From assembly GCA_012800735.1 (NCBI GenBank), contig JAAZIU010000024.1:1-46348 (forward strand): a DNA stretch of 46,348 bases. The letters are read 5' to 3'. The notes under the pieces are model-generated. The model worked only from the letters and a program-made list of their open reading frames with translations. It was not told the origin of the DNA and made no database searches. Below are positions 17,531-25,298 of this stretch, in pieces. Source of the stretch: Clostridiales bacterium. GTDB taxonomy: Bacteria; Bacillota; Clostridia; Oscillospirales; CAG-272. Positions within the stretch are counted from its first letter, which is position 1; each line of letters starts with the position of its first letter. Position numbers and translations under genes: made by a program.

Positions 17531-17941
17531 TTATCTCTTTGAGAACTGAGAAGCGCGTCTTGCGGCTTTGAGACCGTATTTCTTTCTCTCTTTCATTCTC
17601 GGGTCACGAGTCAGGAATCCTGCTTTTTTGAGAGCTGGCTTGAATTCAGGGTTAGCCTGAACAAGCGCTCTTGCCAGACCGTGGCGGATGGCGCCTGCCT
17701 GACCGGAAAAACCGCCGCCTATGACTTTAGTAACAATATCAAACTTACCGACGGTATCGGTGGTATTGAAAGGCTGGTTTACGATATACTTGAGAGTGTC
17801 AAGTCCGAAATAATCGTCTATATCGCGGCCGTTGATACGGACAGAACCGCTGCCGGGATAAATGCGAACACGGGCGACAGACTTCTTTCTTCTTCCGGTT
17901 CCATAGAAATAGGGTTTTGCGCTTACATAAGATTCGTTCAT
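17531..17941 (-). CDS. rpsI: 30S ribosomal protein S9
   Basis: This 136-aa protein has the S9 hallmarks [29 protein letters not shown] and the basic tail ending in ASQFSKR, which reaches the ribosomal P site. It is full length for the family. It starts 23 bp after rplM in the conserved rplM-rpsI pair and is made from the same message. AAAGGA lies upstream of the ATG. Confidence 0.97.
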   Translation of the reverse strand: MNESYVSAKPYFYGTGRRKKSVARVRIYPGSGSVRINGRDIDDYFGLDTLKYIVNQPFNTTDTVGKFDIVTKVIGGGFSGQAGAIRHGLARALVQANPEFKPALKKAGFLTRDPRMKERKKYGLKAARRASQFSKR

Positions 17942-17964
17942 TGTCTGTTATCCTTTCCTATGAT

Positions 17965-18393
17965 TCAGAATTCAAGTATTTCCGGTTTCTGAGCCTGCTG
18001 CTTGTGCTCATTTCCGCGGTAAACTTTGAGACGGGATACGCAGGCGGCGCCGATGGAATTTTTCGGGAGCATTCCTTTGACTGCTTTGGTCATGGCGAAT
18101 TCCGGATTCTTTTCCATAAGCTGCTTGTAGTTTACGGCTTTAAGGCCGCCGATATAGCCGGTATGGCGGTAGTAAATTTTGTTTTCCAGCTTTTTGCCGG
18201 TAAGTACTGCCTTATCTGCATTGACGATTATGACAAATTCGCCGCAGTCAACGTTCGGAGTAAACTCCGGACGATGCTTGCCGCGAAGAATTGTTGCGGC
18301 GGCGGCGGCGGTTTTGCCGAGCGGTTTGCCCGCTGCGTCAAGGATATACCATTTTCTTTCAAGCTTGTCTTTATTAGCTGCGAAAGTGGGCAT
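17965..18393 (-). CDS. rplM: 50S ribosomal protein L13
   Basis: This 142-aa L13 has WYILDAAGKPLGKTA, LRGKHRPEFTPNVDCGEFVI, and YYRHTGYIGGLK in the family order. I start at the ATG at 18393 (MPTFAANKDKLERKW), with GGAGG 8 nt upstream; an earlier in-frame start at 18408 overlaps that site. It is the first gene of the rplM-rpsI operon, with a strong promoter and a structured leader that probably gives feedback control. Confidence 0.97.
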   Translation of the reverse strand: MPTFAANKDKLERKWYILDAAGKPLGKTAAAAATILRGKHRPEFTPNVDCGEFVIIVNADKAVLTGKKLENKIYYRHTGYIGGLKAVNYKQLMEKNPEFAMTKAVKGMLPKNSIGAACVSRLKVYRGNEHKQQAQKPEILEF

Positions 18394-18431
18394 TTTGATT
18401 TCCTCCAAAGAATGATACGTATATAATACTC

Positions 18432-18482
18432 GGCTGTATTGACTTTATATAAGTCAAAAGACAGCCTTTTTTCAAGACTGTC
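18432..18482 (-). ncRNA. Candidate L13 leader RNA
   Basis: The rplM leader can form GACAGUCUU/AAGGCUGUC (18474-18482 with 18460-18468) and UUGACUU/AAGUCAA (18439-18457). The GGCUGU of the first stem can instead pair with ACAGCC (18432-18437), so the folds exclude one another. Firmicutes are known to have an L13 leader; I match it by position and this fold, not by a database search. Confidence 0.5.
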
Positions 18483-18486
18483 TGAT

Positions 18487-18515
18487 ATTATACCACAAGC
18501 GATGGCAAATGTCAA
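18487..18515 (-). promoter_or_regulatory. rplM-rpsI promoter
   Basis: TTGACA (18510-18515), 17 bp, TATAAT (18487-18492) on the minus strand. This is a full consensus match, as expected for ribosomal protein genes. Confidence 0.9.
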
Positions 18516-18598
18516 GGTTTTTTTGAAATATTTCTTGATTATTTCGGTTTTGCTGTATATTTGGTCGTTTTTACTCGCTTTTCTTCGCGTTTTCGCGC

Positions 18599-19324
18599 TT
18601 AAAGCTCGCTGTCTTCAGTTTTTCTTGCAATCATACGGTTTATGTCTTCCACGATACCGTCGGTCGTCGCATCATTCTTGACCGGAAAACTGATATCAAT
18701 TCCGGATTTGGTCTTAATATGCATAAGTTCGTAGGCAACGTTTGTCGGCTCTTTTTCTCCGGAAAGTAAAAAGGGAGTTTCCTTTTCTTCGAGTGAAGCC
18801 GCAAGCAGATCCTCGGTATATATGTCGTCGAGCGTTTCTGTATAGGTGCTGTCTATGATTGAGAATATATTGCGGTAAATGATAAGCCGCTGTTCGCGGT
18901 TCTCCGTTGCAAAGAGAACGGTGGTATAACTGACTCTTGAACTGCGGAGAGTTTTATCGTTTCCTCGCTTGGCTTTAACTCCGTCGGTAGTTGTGAAATC
19001 GAAAGCATGGAAACTAAACTTGGATATTTCACGCGGATGTTTTTTCATATCTTCCATCTTCCGCGCCATTTTTTCGGGCATCTTTTCAATTTCGATTGCA
19101 ACGCACTTATCAATTTCGCTGTCTTTTGTGCGGCGTCCGCTGTCGAATATCAAAATAACGAAACCGGCAAGGAAAAGCATTATTCCGATTGAAAGCATAA
19201 AAAAAACATCAAGAATAAAATTCAACAGGATAAATATAGCGCCTGCGGCAAGCAGGGGAATTGAGATATAACTTAAAAGTCGGCTGGTAAGGTTAAAGTA
19301 TGAGTTGTTCGCTTTAAAATCCAA
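18599..19324 (-). CDS. Unknown two-helix membrane protein
   Basis: I do not recognise this protein of about 241 aa. Two adjacent transmembrane helices lie at roughly residues 16-38 and 39-61, followed by a soluble C-terminal domain of 180 residues rich in charged and Thr residues, with phrases such as SYTTVLFATENREQRLIIYRN. No ATG is available near the N-terminus. I prefer the TTG at 19324, which has AAAGGA 11 nt upstream, over the TTG at 19360, which falls at the predicted RNA start. It is a single gene with its own promoter, upstream of rplM on the same strand. A sensory or regulatory role cannot be inferred. Confidence 0.7.
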   Translation of the reverse strand: MDFKANNSYFNLTSRLLSYISIPLLAAGAIFILLNFILDVFFMLSIGIMLFLAGFVILIFDSGRRTKDSEIDKCVAIEIEKMPEKMARKMEDMKKHPREISKFSFHAFDFTTTDGVKAKRGNDKTLRSSRVSYTTVLFATENREQRLIIYRNIFSIIDSTYTETLDDIYTEDLLAASLEEKETPFLLSGEKEPTNVAYELMHIKTKSGIDISFPVKNDATTDGIVEDINRMIARKTEDSEL

Positions 19325-19362
19325 GACATTCAATCCTTTCTCTATTAAATAAGTTGTCAACT

Positions 19363-19392
19363 ATTATATTACATATTGCGTTAATATTACAA
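19363..19392 (-). promoter_or_regulatory. Promoter of the unknown membrane protein gene
   Basis: TTGTAA (19387-19392), 18 bp, TATAAT (19363-19368) on the minus strand. Confidence 0.6.
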
Positions 19393-19471
19393 TGATATTT
19401 TGATAATAATCGATGAACCTGCCATTTTTTAGTTCTAAAGTCAAAGTTAACAGAATAGTGTTATATAATAT

Positions 19472-19500
19472 TTGAATAAAAGCTGATATTATGGTAAAAT
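19472..19500 (+). promoter_or_regulatory. Promoter of the glycyl-radical activase gene
   Basis: TTGAAT (19472-19477), 17 bp, TAAAAT (19495-19500), 29 bp before the ATG. Confidence 0.75.
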
Positions 19501-19529
19501 TCTTATAACAAATTGTGAGGTGCGATATC

Positions 19530-20462
19530 ATGGATACATCCGAAACTCTTTACGGCTGCGTCTTCAATATACAACATTTTTCAATTCACGACGGACCGGG
19601 TATCAGAACCACCGTTTTTTTAAAGGGTTGCCCTTTAAGCTGCATCTGGTGTCATAATCCGGAAAGCAGATCCGGAAAGCCGGTTCTGTTTTTTACCGAA
19701 AGCAAATGCACCTTCTGCTCCCGCTGCGTAAAAGCCTGTCCCAACGGCTGCCATGAAATCACTGAGCAAGAAAGCGGCGTGGTTCATATAATCGATCGTT
19801 CCTCATGCAAAAAATGCGGCGGCTGCTGCGCCGCCTGCTTTAACGGAGCGCTTGAGATTTCCGGCAAAATCTACGACGCCGAATCGGTTATCGCCGAAGT
19901 GATGAAAGACAAGGTTTTCTATGAAACTTCGGGCGGCGGAGTGACATTTTCGGGAGGAGAACCTTTCTTTCAGCCGGAATTTCTGATTCGTCTTTTGAAG
20001 CTTTCCAAGGCGAAGGGACTTCATACTGCGATTGAAACCTGCGGATTTACCAAGTGGGAGATACTCAGGGAAGCCGCATTATACACGGATCTTTTCCTTT
20101 ATGATTACAAGCTGAGCGACCCGGAGGCGCATAAAAAATATACCGGCGCCGATAACCGGCTGATTCTTTCAAACCTTGAAGCTCTTGATTCTTTGGGCGC
20201 CGATATCATACTGCGCTGCCCGCTGATACCCGGTATTAACACCGACAAAAAGCATCTCGAATCGATAGCGGAAACCGCAAACAAATACAAGAATATCAGA
20301 GAGATAAATCTTGAGCCGTATCATCCGCTCGGAATATCAAAATCACGCGGGATAGGAATCGAAGTAAAATACGACAACGAGAAATTCTTGGACAACGATG
20401 AAGCTAAATCCTGCCTTGAGTATATATCATCGCTTACCGATAAAAAAACTACGCTGATGTAA
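19530..20462 (+). CDS. Glycyl-radical-enzyme activating protein (radical SAM, PflA-like)
   Basis: This 310-aa enzyme carries the radical SAM triad CPLSCIWC (Cys34, 38, 41) and an inserted ferredoxin-like domain with two Cys clusters, CTFCSRCVKACPNGC and CKKCGGCCAACFNG. This layout marks activases of glycyl-radical enzymes other than plain PflA (for example the diol dehydratase or decarboxylase group). FSGGEPFFQPE is the SAM-binding GGE motif. It would use S-adenosylmethionine to place a radical on a glycine of a partner enzyme. No glycyl-radical enzyme lies in the window, so the partner and pathway are unknown. The ATG at 19530 follows GAGGTG; the GTG at 19515 overlaps this site. Confidence 0.9.
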   Translation: MDTSETLYGCVFNIQHFSIHDGPGIRTTVFLKGCPLSCIWCHNPESRSGKPVLFFTESKCTFCSRCVKACPNGCHEITEQESGVVHIIDRSSCKKCGGCCAACFNGALEISGKIYDAESVIAEVMKDKVFYETSGGGVTFSGGEPFFQPEFLIRLLKLSKAKGLHTAIETCGFTKWEILREAALYTDLFLYDYKLSDPEAHKKYTGADNRLILSNLEALDSLGADIILRCPLIPGINTDKKHLESIAETANKYKNIREINLEPYHPLGISKSRGIGIEVKYDNEKFLDNDEAKSCLEYISSLTDKKTTLM

Positions 20463-20463
20463 A

Positions 20464-20485
20464 AAAGGCGGCCCAAGCCGCCTTT
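20464..20485. terminator. Shared terminator between the activase and DUF1846 genes
   Basis: AAAGGCGGC and GCCGCCTTT pair around CCAA. On the minus strand six T follow, so it mainly ends the DUF1846 gene; on the plus strand the tail is CTTTGG. Confidence 0.8.
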
Positions 20486-20492
20486 GGTATAA

Positions 20493-21986
20493 TTATTTAT
20501 GGAAAAGTCGATTGCCGCCGTAAACAGGCTCGCAAGTTAAATTCATGCCGAGTTTATGGAAAAGTTCTTCATCGACTGAGGAAAGTATAACGGTCGAATG
20601 AGCTTCACAGCATTTAAGCCCCTCGAGCGCGTCAAGCGCCTGCCTAACCTTTGGATCGGATACCGCGCATATAGACAGGGCTATAAGCACCTCATCGCAA
20701 TGGAGCAGCGGGTTTCTGTCTTTGAAATATTCCGTTTTCATCCTCTGTATCGGTTCGATTATTTCAGGGTCGATAAGATGATACGAGTCTTCGATTCCGG
20801 CGAGTTCCTTTATTGCGTTTATGATGGCTGCCGACGCCGCGCCGAGCAGCGCTGAAGTCTTTCCGGTAACAATTCTGCCGTCAGGCAGCTCTATCGCGCA
20901 GGCAGGCTGATTATCAGTCTCATAAGACTTTTTCAGCGCAGCCCCCACAACCGGTCTGATTTCAGGCGAAACGCGGGCTTGCTTCATTAAAAGCTCCAAT
21001 TTGCTTACCGTTTCGTCGCCGACGCGGCCTTTCCGCCTTTCAACGAGGGTATTCAGATATCGCCGAACTATTTCATCAAGCGCGGCTTGAGAAACGAGAG
21101 CGTCGTCCTCTATACAGTAGCCTGCCATGTTGACGCCCATGTCGGTAGGACTGTTATACGGACTTTTGCCGACGCCGTATATTTTTTCAAAGGTAGCATT
21201 GAGAACCGGGAATATTTCAACGTCACGGTTGTAGTTTACAGTGGTTTTTCCGTATTTATCAAGGTGGTACGGGTCTATCATATTTACATCGTCAAGATCG
21301 GCGGTTGCCGCCTCATAAGCTAAATTCACCGGGTGCTTGAGCGGCAAATTCCAGATGGGAAACGTCTCGAATTTAGCATATCCGGCGTTTATCCCTCGCT
21401 TGTTTTCATGATAGAGCTGCGACAGGCAGGTGGCTATCTTCCCCGAACCGGGACCGGGAGCAGTTACAACTACCAAAGACCGCGTCGTTTCGACAAAGTC
21501 GTTTTTTCCGTAACCTTCCTCGGATACTATCTTTGACACATTATAAGGATACCCTTCTATCGGATAGTGAAGATGAACCTTCATCCCGAAGTTTTCAAGC
21601 TGATTTTTGAAAGCCTCGGATGCCGCCTGATTCCTGTATTGAGTTATTACGACAGAATTTACATGGAGATTAAGAGACCGGAAAGCGTCGATAAGCCGCA
21701 GCACCTCGGTAGGATAAGAAATACCGATATCGCCGCGAAGCTTTCTGCTGCCGATATCGTCCGAGTTTATTGCGATTACAATTTCAACGTCCTTTTGAAG
21801 CCGGCATAGCATCCGAATTTTACTGTCCGGATGAAATCCCGGCAGCACTCTTGAGGCGTGATAGTCGTCAAACAGCTTGCCGCCGAATTCCATATACAGC
21901 TTGCCGCCGAATTTTTCAATCCTTTCTTTTATCATTTCGGATTGAAGCGAAATATACTTTTCAAGGTCAAAACCGTTTCTGATCAT
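20493..21986 (-). CDS. DUF1846 family protein
   Basis: This protein of about 497 aa matches the DUF1846 family across its length, including FGGKLYMEFGGKLFDDYHA, VTAPGPGSGKIATCLSQ (P-loop-like) and the AGYAKFETFPIWNLPL region. The family is widespread in Firmicutes, has solved structures and has no firmly assigned reaction known to me; a nucleotide-binding or ligase-like role is only suggested by the glycine-rich loop. The ATG at 21986 has GGAG 8 nt before it; a GTG at 21995 would add three residues and overlap that site. It has its own promoter and terminator. Confidence 0.85.
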   Translation of the reverse strand: MIRNGFDLEKYISLQSEMIKERIEKFGGKLYMEFGGKLFDDYHASRVLPGFHPDSKIRMLCRLQKDVEIVIAINSDDIGSRKLRGDIGISYPTEVLRLIDAFRSLNLHVNSVVITQYRNQAASEAFKNQLENFGMKVHLHYPIEGYPYNVSKIVSEEGYGKNDFVETTRSLVVVTAPGPGSGKIATCLSQLYHENKRGINAGYAKFETFPIWNLPLKHPVNLAYEAATADLDDVNMIDPYHLDKYGKTTVNYNRDVEIFPVLNATFEKIYGVGKSPYNSPTDMGVNMAGYCIEDDALVSQAALDEIVRRYLNTLVERRKGRVGDETVSKLELLMKQARVSPEIRPVVGAALKKSYETDNQPACAIELPDGRIVTGKTSALLGAASAAIINAIKELAGIEDSYHLIDPEIIEPIQRMKTEYFKDRNPLLHCDEVLIALSICAVSDPKVRQALDALEGLKCCEAHSTVILSSVDEELFHKLGMNLTCEPVYGGNRLFHK

Positions 21987-22020
21987 ATAAAACACTCCGG
22001 ATTCTCATTTTTTCCTTATT

Positions 22021-22049
22021 ATTTTACCACATTTTCATTTTAATATCAA
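22021..22049 (-). promoter_or_regulatory. Promoter of the DUF1846 gene
   Basis: TTGATA (22044-22049), 17 bp, TAAAAT (22021-22026) on the minus strand, about 35 bp before the start. Confidence 0.75.
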
Positions 22050-22064
22050 TACCGGAGGCGAAAT

Positions 22065-22121
22065 ATGAACAAAGTTTTATATATAATAAGAATAATATTA
22101 AAACCATATGCAATTATTTGA
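22065..22121 (+). CDS. 18-codon mini-ORF overlapping the radical SAM gene start
   Basis: An ATG with a strong ribosome site (CCGGAGGCGAAAT) opens MNKVLYIIRIILKPYAII and stops with TGA at 22119-22121, 11 nt inside the next gene. The radical SAM gene itself has no ribosome site at its ATG (22108). A leader peptide that couples translation by termination-reinitiation fits this layout. The peptide is hydrophobic with two basic residues. Confidence 0.45.
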   Translation: MNKVLYIIRIILKPYAII

Positions 22122-23034
22122 AAATACTGATTCCAATAAACGTTATTACACTTATGACTTCTACCTGCGGAGAATATTCGGTAAAAAAGGTGTCCGCATC
22201 TCGCTTGACGCCGGCATGGGCTGTCCGAACCGGGACGGAAACTGCGGATACGGAGGCTGCACATTTTGCTCATATCTCGGAAAACATAAGCCGGAACCGT
22301 TTGAAATGCAATATAACCGACAGATAGAATCGCAAAAAAACAAATGGAAACACGAATCGGTTTATATTCCCTATCTTCAAACCGGCTCAAACACTTACTG
22401 CAGTCTTGATGAGCTGAAGGATGTCTGCGACAAGGCTCTCGGACTGCCGGATGCCGTGGGGCTGATAATCGCAACAAGGGCAGATTGTTTGGACGAGGAA
22501 AAGGCAAATTATCTAAAGGAGCTTTCAAAAAAACATTTTTTATCTGTTGAACTCGGAATGCAGACTGTACATGAAGACACTATAAAGCTGATAAACCGCG
22601 GTTATACGCATGAAAAATTTCTTGAAGGTTATCGGCTTCTCGAAGGACTGAATGTTTTTCTTCATATAATTAACGGTCTTCCCGGCGAAAATGAAGAAAT
22701 GATGCTTGAAACGATACGACAGACTACATCTCTCAAACCCGCAGGAGTTAAGATTCATCTGCTGCATATACTTAAAAACACTCCTTTGGCGCAGCTTTAT
22801 TCGGATGGAAAATTAAGAATACTAAGTCTTGACGAATATACCGATATCGTTATAAAACAACTGCGGCTGCTTCCTCCGGATATAGTTATCGCAAGGCTTA
22901 CCGGCGACGGGCTGCCGGATGAGCTGATAGCCCCGCTTTGGAGCCTTAAGAAATTCACGGTTATCAACCGTATTGATGTTAAAATGGCAAAAAATGACTT
23001 TTGGCAGGGTGATCTTTATTCAAAAGATGGCTGA
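22108..23034 (+). CDS. YhcC/YtqA-like radical SAM protein (TIGR01212 type)
   Basis: This 308-aa radical SAM enzyme has its cluster ligands in CPNRDGNCGYGGCTFC (Cys39, 51 and 54, plus an extra Cys46). SLDAGMGCPN, TGSNTYCSLDELK, ELGMQTVHEDT and HIINGLPGE follow the spelling of the YhcC family. The family is linked to tRNA or other RNA modification, but its reaction is not well settled. The Elp3-like acetyltransferase domain is absent, as expected. Translation probably depends on the overlapping mini-ORF upstream. It faces the DUF1846 gene across about 80 bp. Confidence 0.85.
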   Translation: MQLFENTDSNKRYYTYDFYLRRIFGKKGVRISLDAGMGCPNRDGNCGYGGCTFCSYLGKHKPEPFEMQYNRQIESQKNKWKHESVYIPYLQTGSNTYCSLDELKDVCDKALGLPDAVGLIIATRADCLDEEKANYLKELSKKHFLSVELGMQTVHEDTIKLINRGYTHEKFLEGYRLLEGLNVFLHIINGLPGENEEMMLETIRQTTSLKPAGVKIHLLHILKNTPLAQLYSDGKLRILSLDEYTDIVIKQLRLLPPDIVIARLTGDGLPDELIAPLWSLKKFTVINRIDVKMAKNDFWQGDLYSKDG

Positions 23035-23114
23035 TATAGAGGTTGTTGTGCAATATCCACAAATTGAAGTCTCCTTATTTGTTAGGATATGGAACGAAAA
23101 AATGAAGATTTAGC

Positions 23115-23143
23115 TTGCAATTATCGTCGAAAAAGTGTATAAT
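23115..23143 (+). promoter_or_regulatory. Promoter of the EF-G-like gene
   Basis: TTGCAA (23115-23120), 17 bp, TATAAT (23138-23143), 64 bp before the ATG, which has AAGGAG upstream. Confidence 0.8.
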
Positions 23144-23207
23144 ATATAGTACGGTTCCCGTTTCAGGGCTTACATGGTAATTAATTAAAAATATAAGGAG
23201 TTCACTA

Positions 23208-25253
23208 ATGGCAAAGTATACAACCGACAAGATTCGCAACATTGTTCTCATGGGGCACAGCGGCTCCGGCAAAACCTCATTTGCTGAAGCCGCGCTTTAT
23301 ATTACAAAGGGCACCGATCGTCTCGGCAACCCGGCTGACGGAAATACCGTCTGCGATTACGATCCGGAGGAAATAAGACGAAATATAACTATTTCTGCTT
23401 CAGTGGCTCCTGTGTTGTATGAAGATCATAAGATCAACTTTATCGACACCCCGGGATATCTTGATTTCGCCGGAGAGGTGCTGCAGGCAGTCCGCGTCGC
23501 CGATTCCGCTCTTATTGTTATGGACGGTAAAGCCGGAATTGAAGTTGGCACTCAGCTCGCTTGGGACAGAGCGACCGAAGCCGGTATCCCCAAGTCTTTT
23601 CTCATCAACAAGATAGATGACCCTGATGCCCATTTTGATAAAGTCGTCGAATCGCTGCGCGAAACATTCGGTCACTCCGTCGCTCCCGTATTGGTACCGG
23701 TGCCGGATAAATCCGCCTATATCAATGTCGTTACCAACAAGCTCGTTACCTTTGACAAAGCCGGCAAAGAAACTGAGGCGGACATTCCGGAGCAGTATGC
23801 CGAATTTGCCGATGTATACCGCAAGCAGCTTGATGAAGCGATCGCCGAAACTTCAGATGATCTTATGATGAAATTCTTCGCCGAAGAACCTTTCACCGAA
23901 GAAGAAACCGTTCAGGCCGTTCACGACGGTACTATATCCGGTTCCATCAGCCCGGTTTTGGCTGCCTCCTCAACAAAGCTGAGCGGTGTGGCTCAGGTTC
24001 TCGACATTATACTTTCTTCTTATCCGTCTTATACCTCCGGCGGCGATGACAGCATTAAAACCGACGGAGATCCTGCTATCTTCGTCTTCAAGACGATTGC
24101 CGACCCCTTTGTCGGAAAGATGTCTTTCTTCAAGGTTATGACCGGAACACTCACAAACGGAATATCTCTGAAAAACCTTTCCAGCGGAGAATCGGAAAAA
24201 TTCGCCCGCATATATACAATCTGCGGCAAAAAGCAGAACGAATGCACCGATCTTGCCTGCGGCGACATCGGCATGACCGCTAAGCTTGCAGATACCAGCA
24301 CCAACGACACGCTTTCTGCTGACGCAAGTATCGAACCCTTTAAAAAGATAGAATATCCGGAAGCCTTATATACCATGGCTATCGTACCGACGGCAAAAGG
24401 CGACGAGGATAAGATTTCCACCGGTATTTCTCATCTGATCGAAGAAGACTACACGCTGAAGTTCGAAAACGACAAGGAAACCAAACAGCTCTTAATTTCA
24501 GGTCAGGGCGACATACATCTCGATGTTGTCGTAAACCGCCTTAAATCCCGTCATGGCACTTCTATTACCCTGACACCTCCTAAGATAGCTTATCGCGAAA
24601 CCATAAAGAAGAAAGTTCAGGTTCAGGGACGCCATAAGAAACAGTCGGGCGGACACGGTCAATACGGCGACGTTTGGATCACCTTCAGCCCCGGCGATCC
24701 GGAAACCGAAGGTCTCAACTTTACCCAATCGGTTGTCGGCGGTACTGTTCCCAAAAACTTCTATCCGGCGATTGAAAAGGGGCTTCAGGAAGCGATGGGC
24801 AAGGGCGTTCTCGCGGGATATCCGATGATCAGCCTCAACGCCGATCTTTACGACGGCTCATATCACACCGTCGACAGCTCGGAAATGTCGTTTAAAATTG
24901 CCGCCAACCTTGCCTACAAGAAGCTCGTTGATGCCAGTCCCGCTCTGCTTGAACCTATCGGAATAATGAAGGTTCTGATTCCCGACGACAATGTCGGCGA
25001 TATTATCTCCGATCTTAACAAGCGCCGCGGTCGTGTATTGGGAATGCATGCAGACGAAAACAAAAAGGGCTATCAGATAGTCGAAGCCGAAGTGCCGAAG
25101 TCTGAAATGTCCGATTATACCATCGCTCTTCGCGCAATCACCGCCGGTCTCGGAACTTACACCTTTGACATAGTAAGATATGAAGAAGTGCCGGCTCTGG
25201 TAGCTGAAAAGGTTGTTAAAGAAGCCGAACTCGAAGACGATGACGACAACTGA
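23208..25253 (+). CDS. EF-G paralogue (FusA2/EF-G2-like translational GTPase)
   Basis: This 681-aa protein has all five EF-G domains. The G motifs are GHSGSGKT (16-23), DTPGYLDF and NKID. The P-loop GHSGSGKT differs from the AHIDAGKT of the main elongation factor, and DTPGY replaces DTPGH, so the usual catalytic His of G3 is a Tyr. Domain IV is present (GGHGQYGDVWITF, GVLAGYPM). These features mark the EF-G2 subfamily, whose role in translation is unclear and which may have weak or no ribosome-stimulated GTPase activity. It is not TetM or LepA. It has a single-gene unit with a consensus promoter and strong terminator and is probably well expressed. Confidence 0.88.
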   Translation: MAKYTTDKIRNIVLMGHSGSGKTSFAEAALYITKGTDRLGNPADGNTVCDYDPEEIRRNITISASVAPVLYEDHKINFIDTPGYLDFAGEVLQAVRVADSALIVMDGKAGIEVGTQLAWDRATEAGIPKSFLINKIDDPDAHFDKVVESLRETFGHSVAPVLVPVPDKSAYINVVTNKLVTFDKAGKETEADIPEQYAEFADVYRKQLDEAIAETSDDLMMKFFAEEPFTEEETVQAVHDGTISGSISPVLAASSTKLSGVAQVLDIILSSYPSYTSGGDDSIKTDGDPAIFVFKTIADPFVGKMSFFKVMTGTLTNGISLKNLSSGESEKFARIYTICGKKQNECTDLACGDIGMTAKLADTSTNDTLSADASIEPFKKIEYPEALYTMAIVPTAKGDEDKISTGISHLIEEDYTLKFENDKETKQLLISGQGDIHLDVVVNRLKSRHGTSITLTPPKIAYRETIKKKVQVQGRHKKQSGGHGQYGDVWITFSPGDPETEGLNFTQSVVGGTVPKNFYPAIEKGLQEAMGKGVLAGYPMISLNADLYDGSYHTVDSSEMSFKIAANLAYKKLVDASPALLEPIGIMKVLIPDDNVGDIISDLNKRRGRVLGMHADENKKGYQIVEAEVPKSEMSDYTIALRAITAGLGTYTFDIVRYEEVPALVAEKVVKEAELEDDDDN

Positions 25254-25270
25254 TAATTAGTTAAAACTAT

Positions 25271-25295
25271 AAGGACGGTTCAGAGAACCGTCCTT
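25271..25295. terminator. Terminator shared by the EF-G-like and MATE genes
   Basis: AAGGACGGTT and AACCGTCCTT form a perfect 10-bp stem around CAGAG, with ATTTTATT after it. The convergent MATE gene stops 3 bp beyond on the other strand. Confidence 0.9.
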
Positions 25296-25298
25296 ATT

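Noticed and set aside
23053..23090. Hairpin after the YhcC-like gene (ATATCC-ACAAAT with ATTTGT-TA-GGATAT)
   Set aside because: It has a bulge, is AT-rich and has no T run on the plus strand, so it does not qualify as a terminator; it may be chance.
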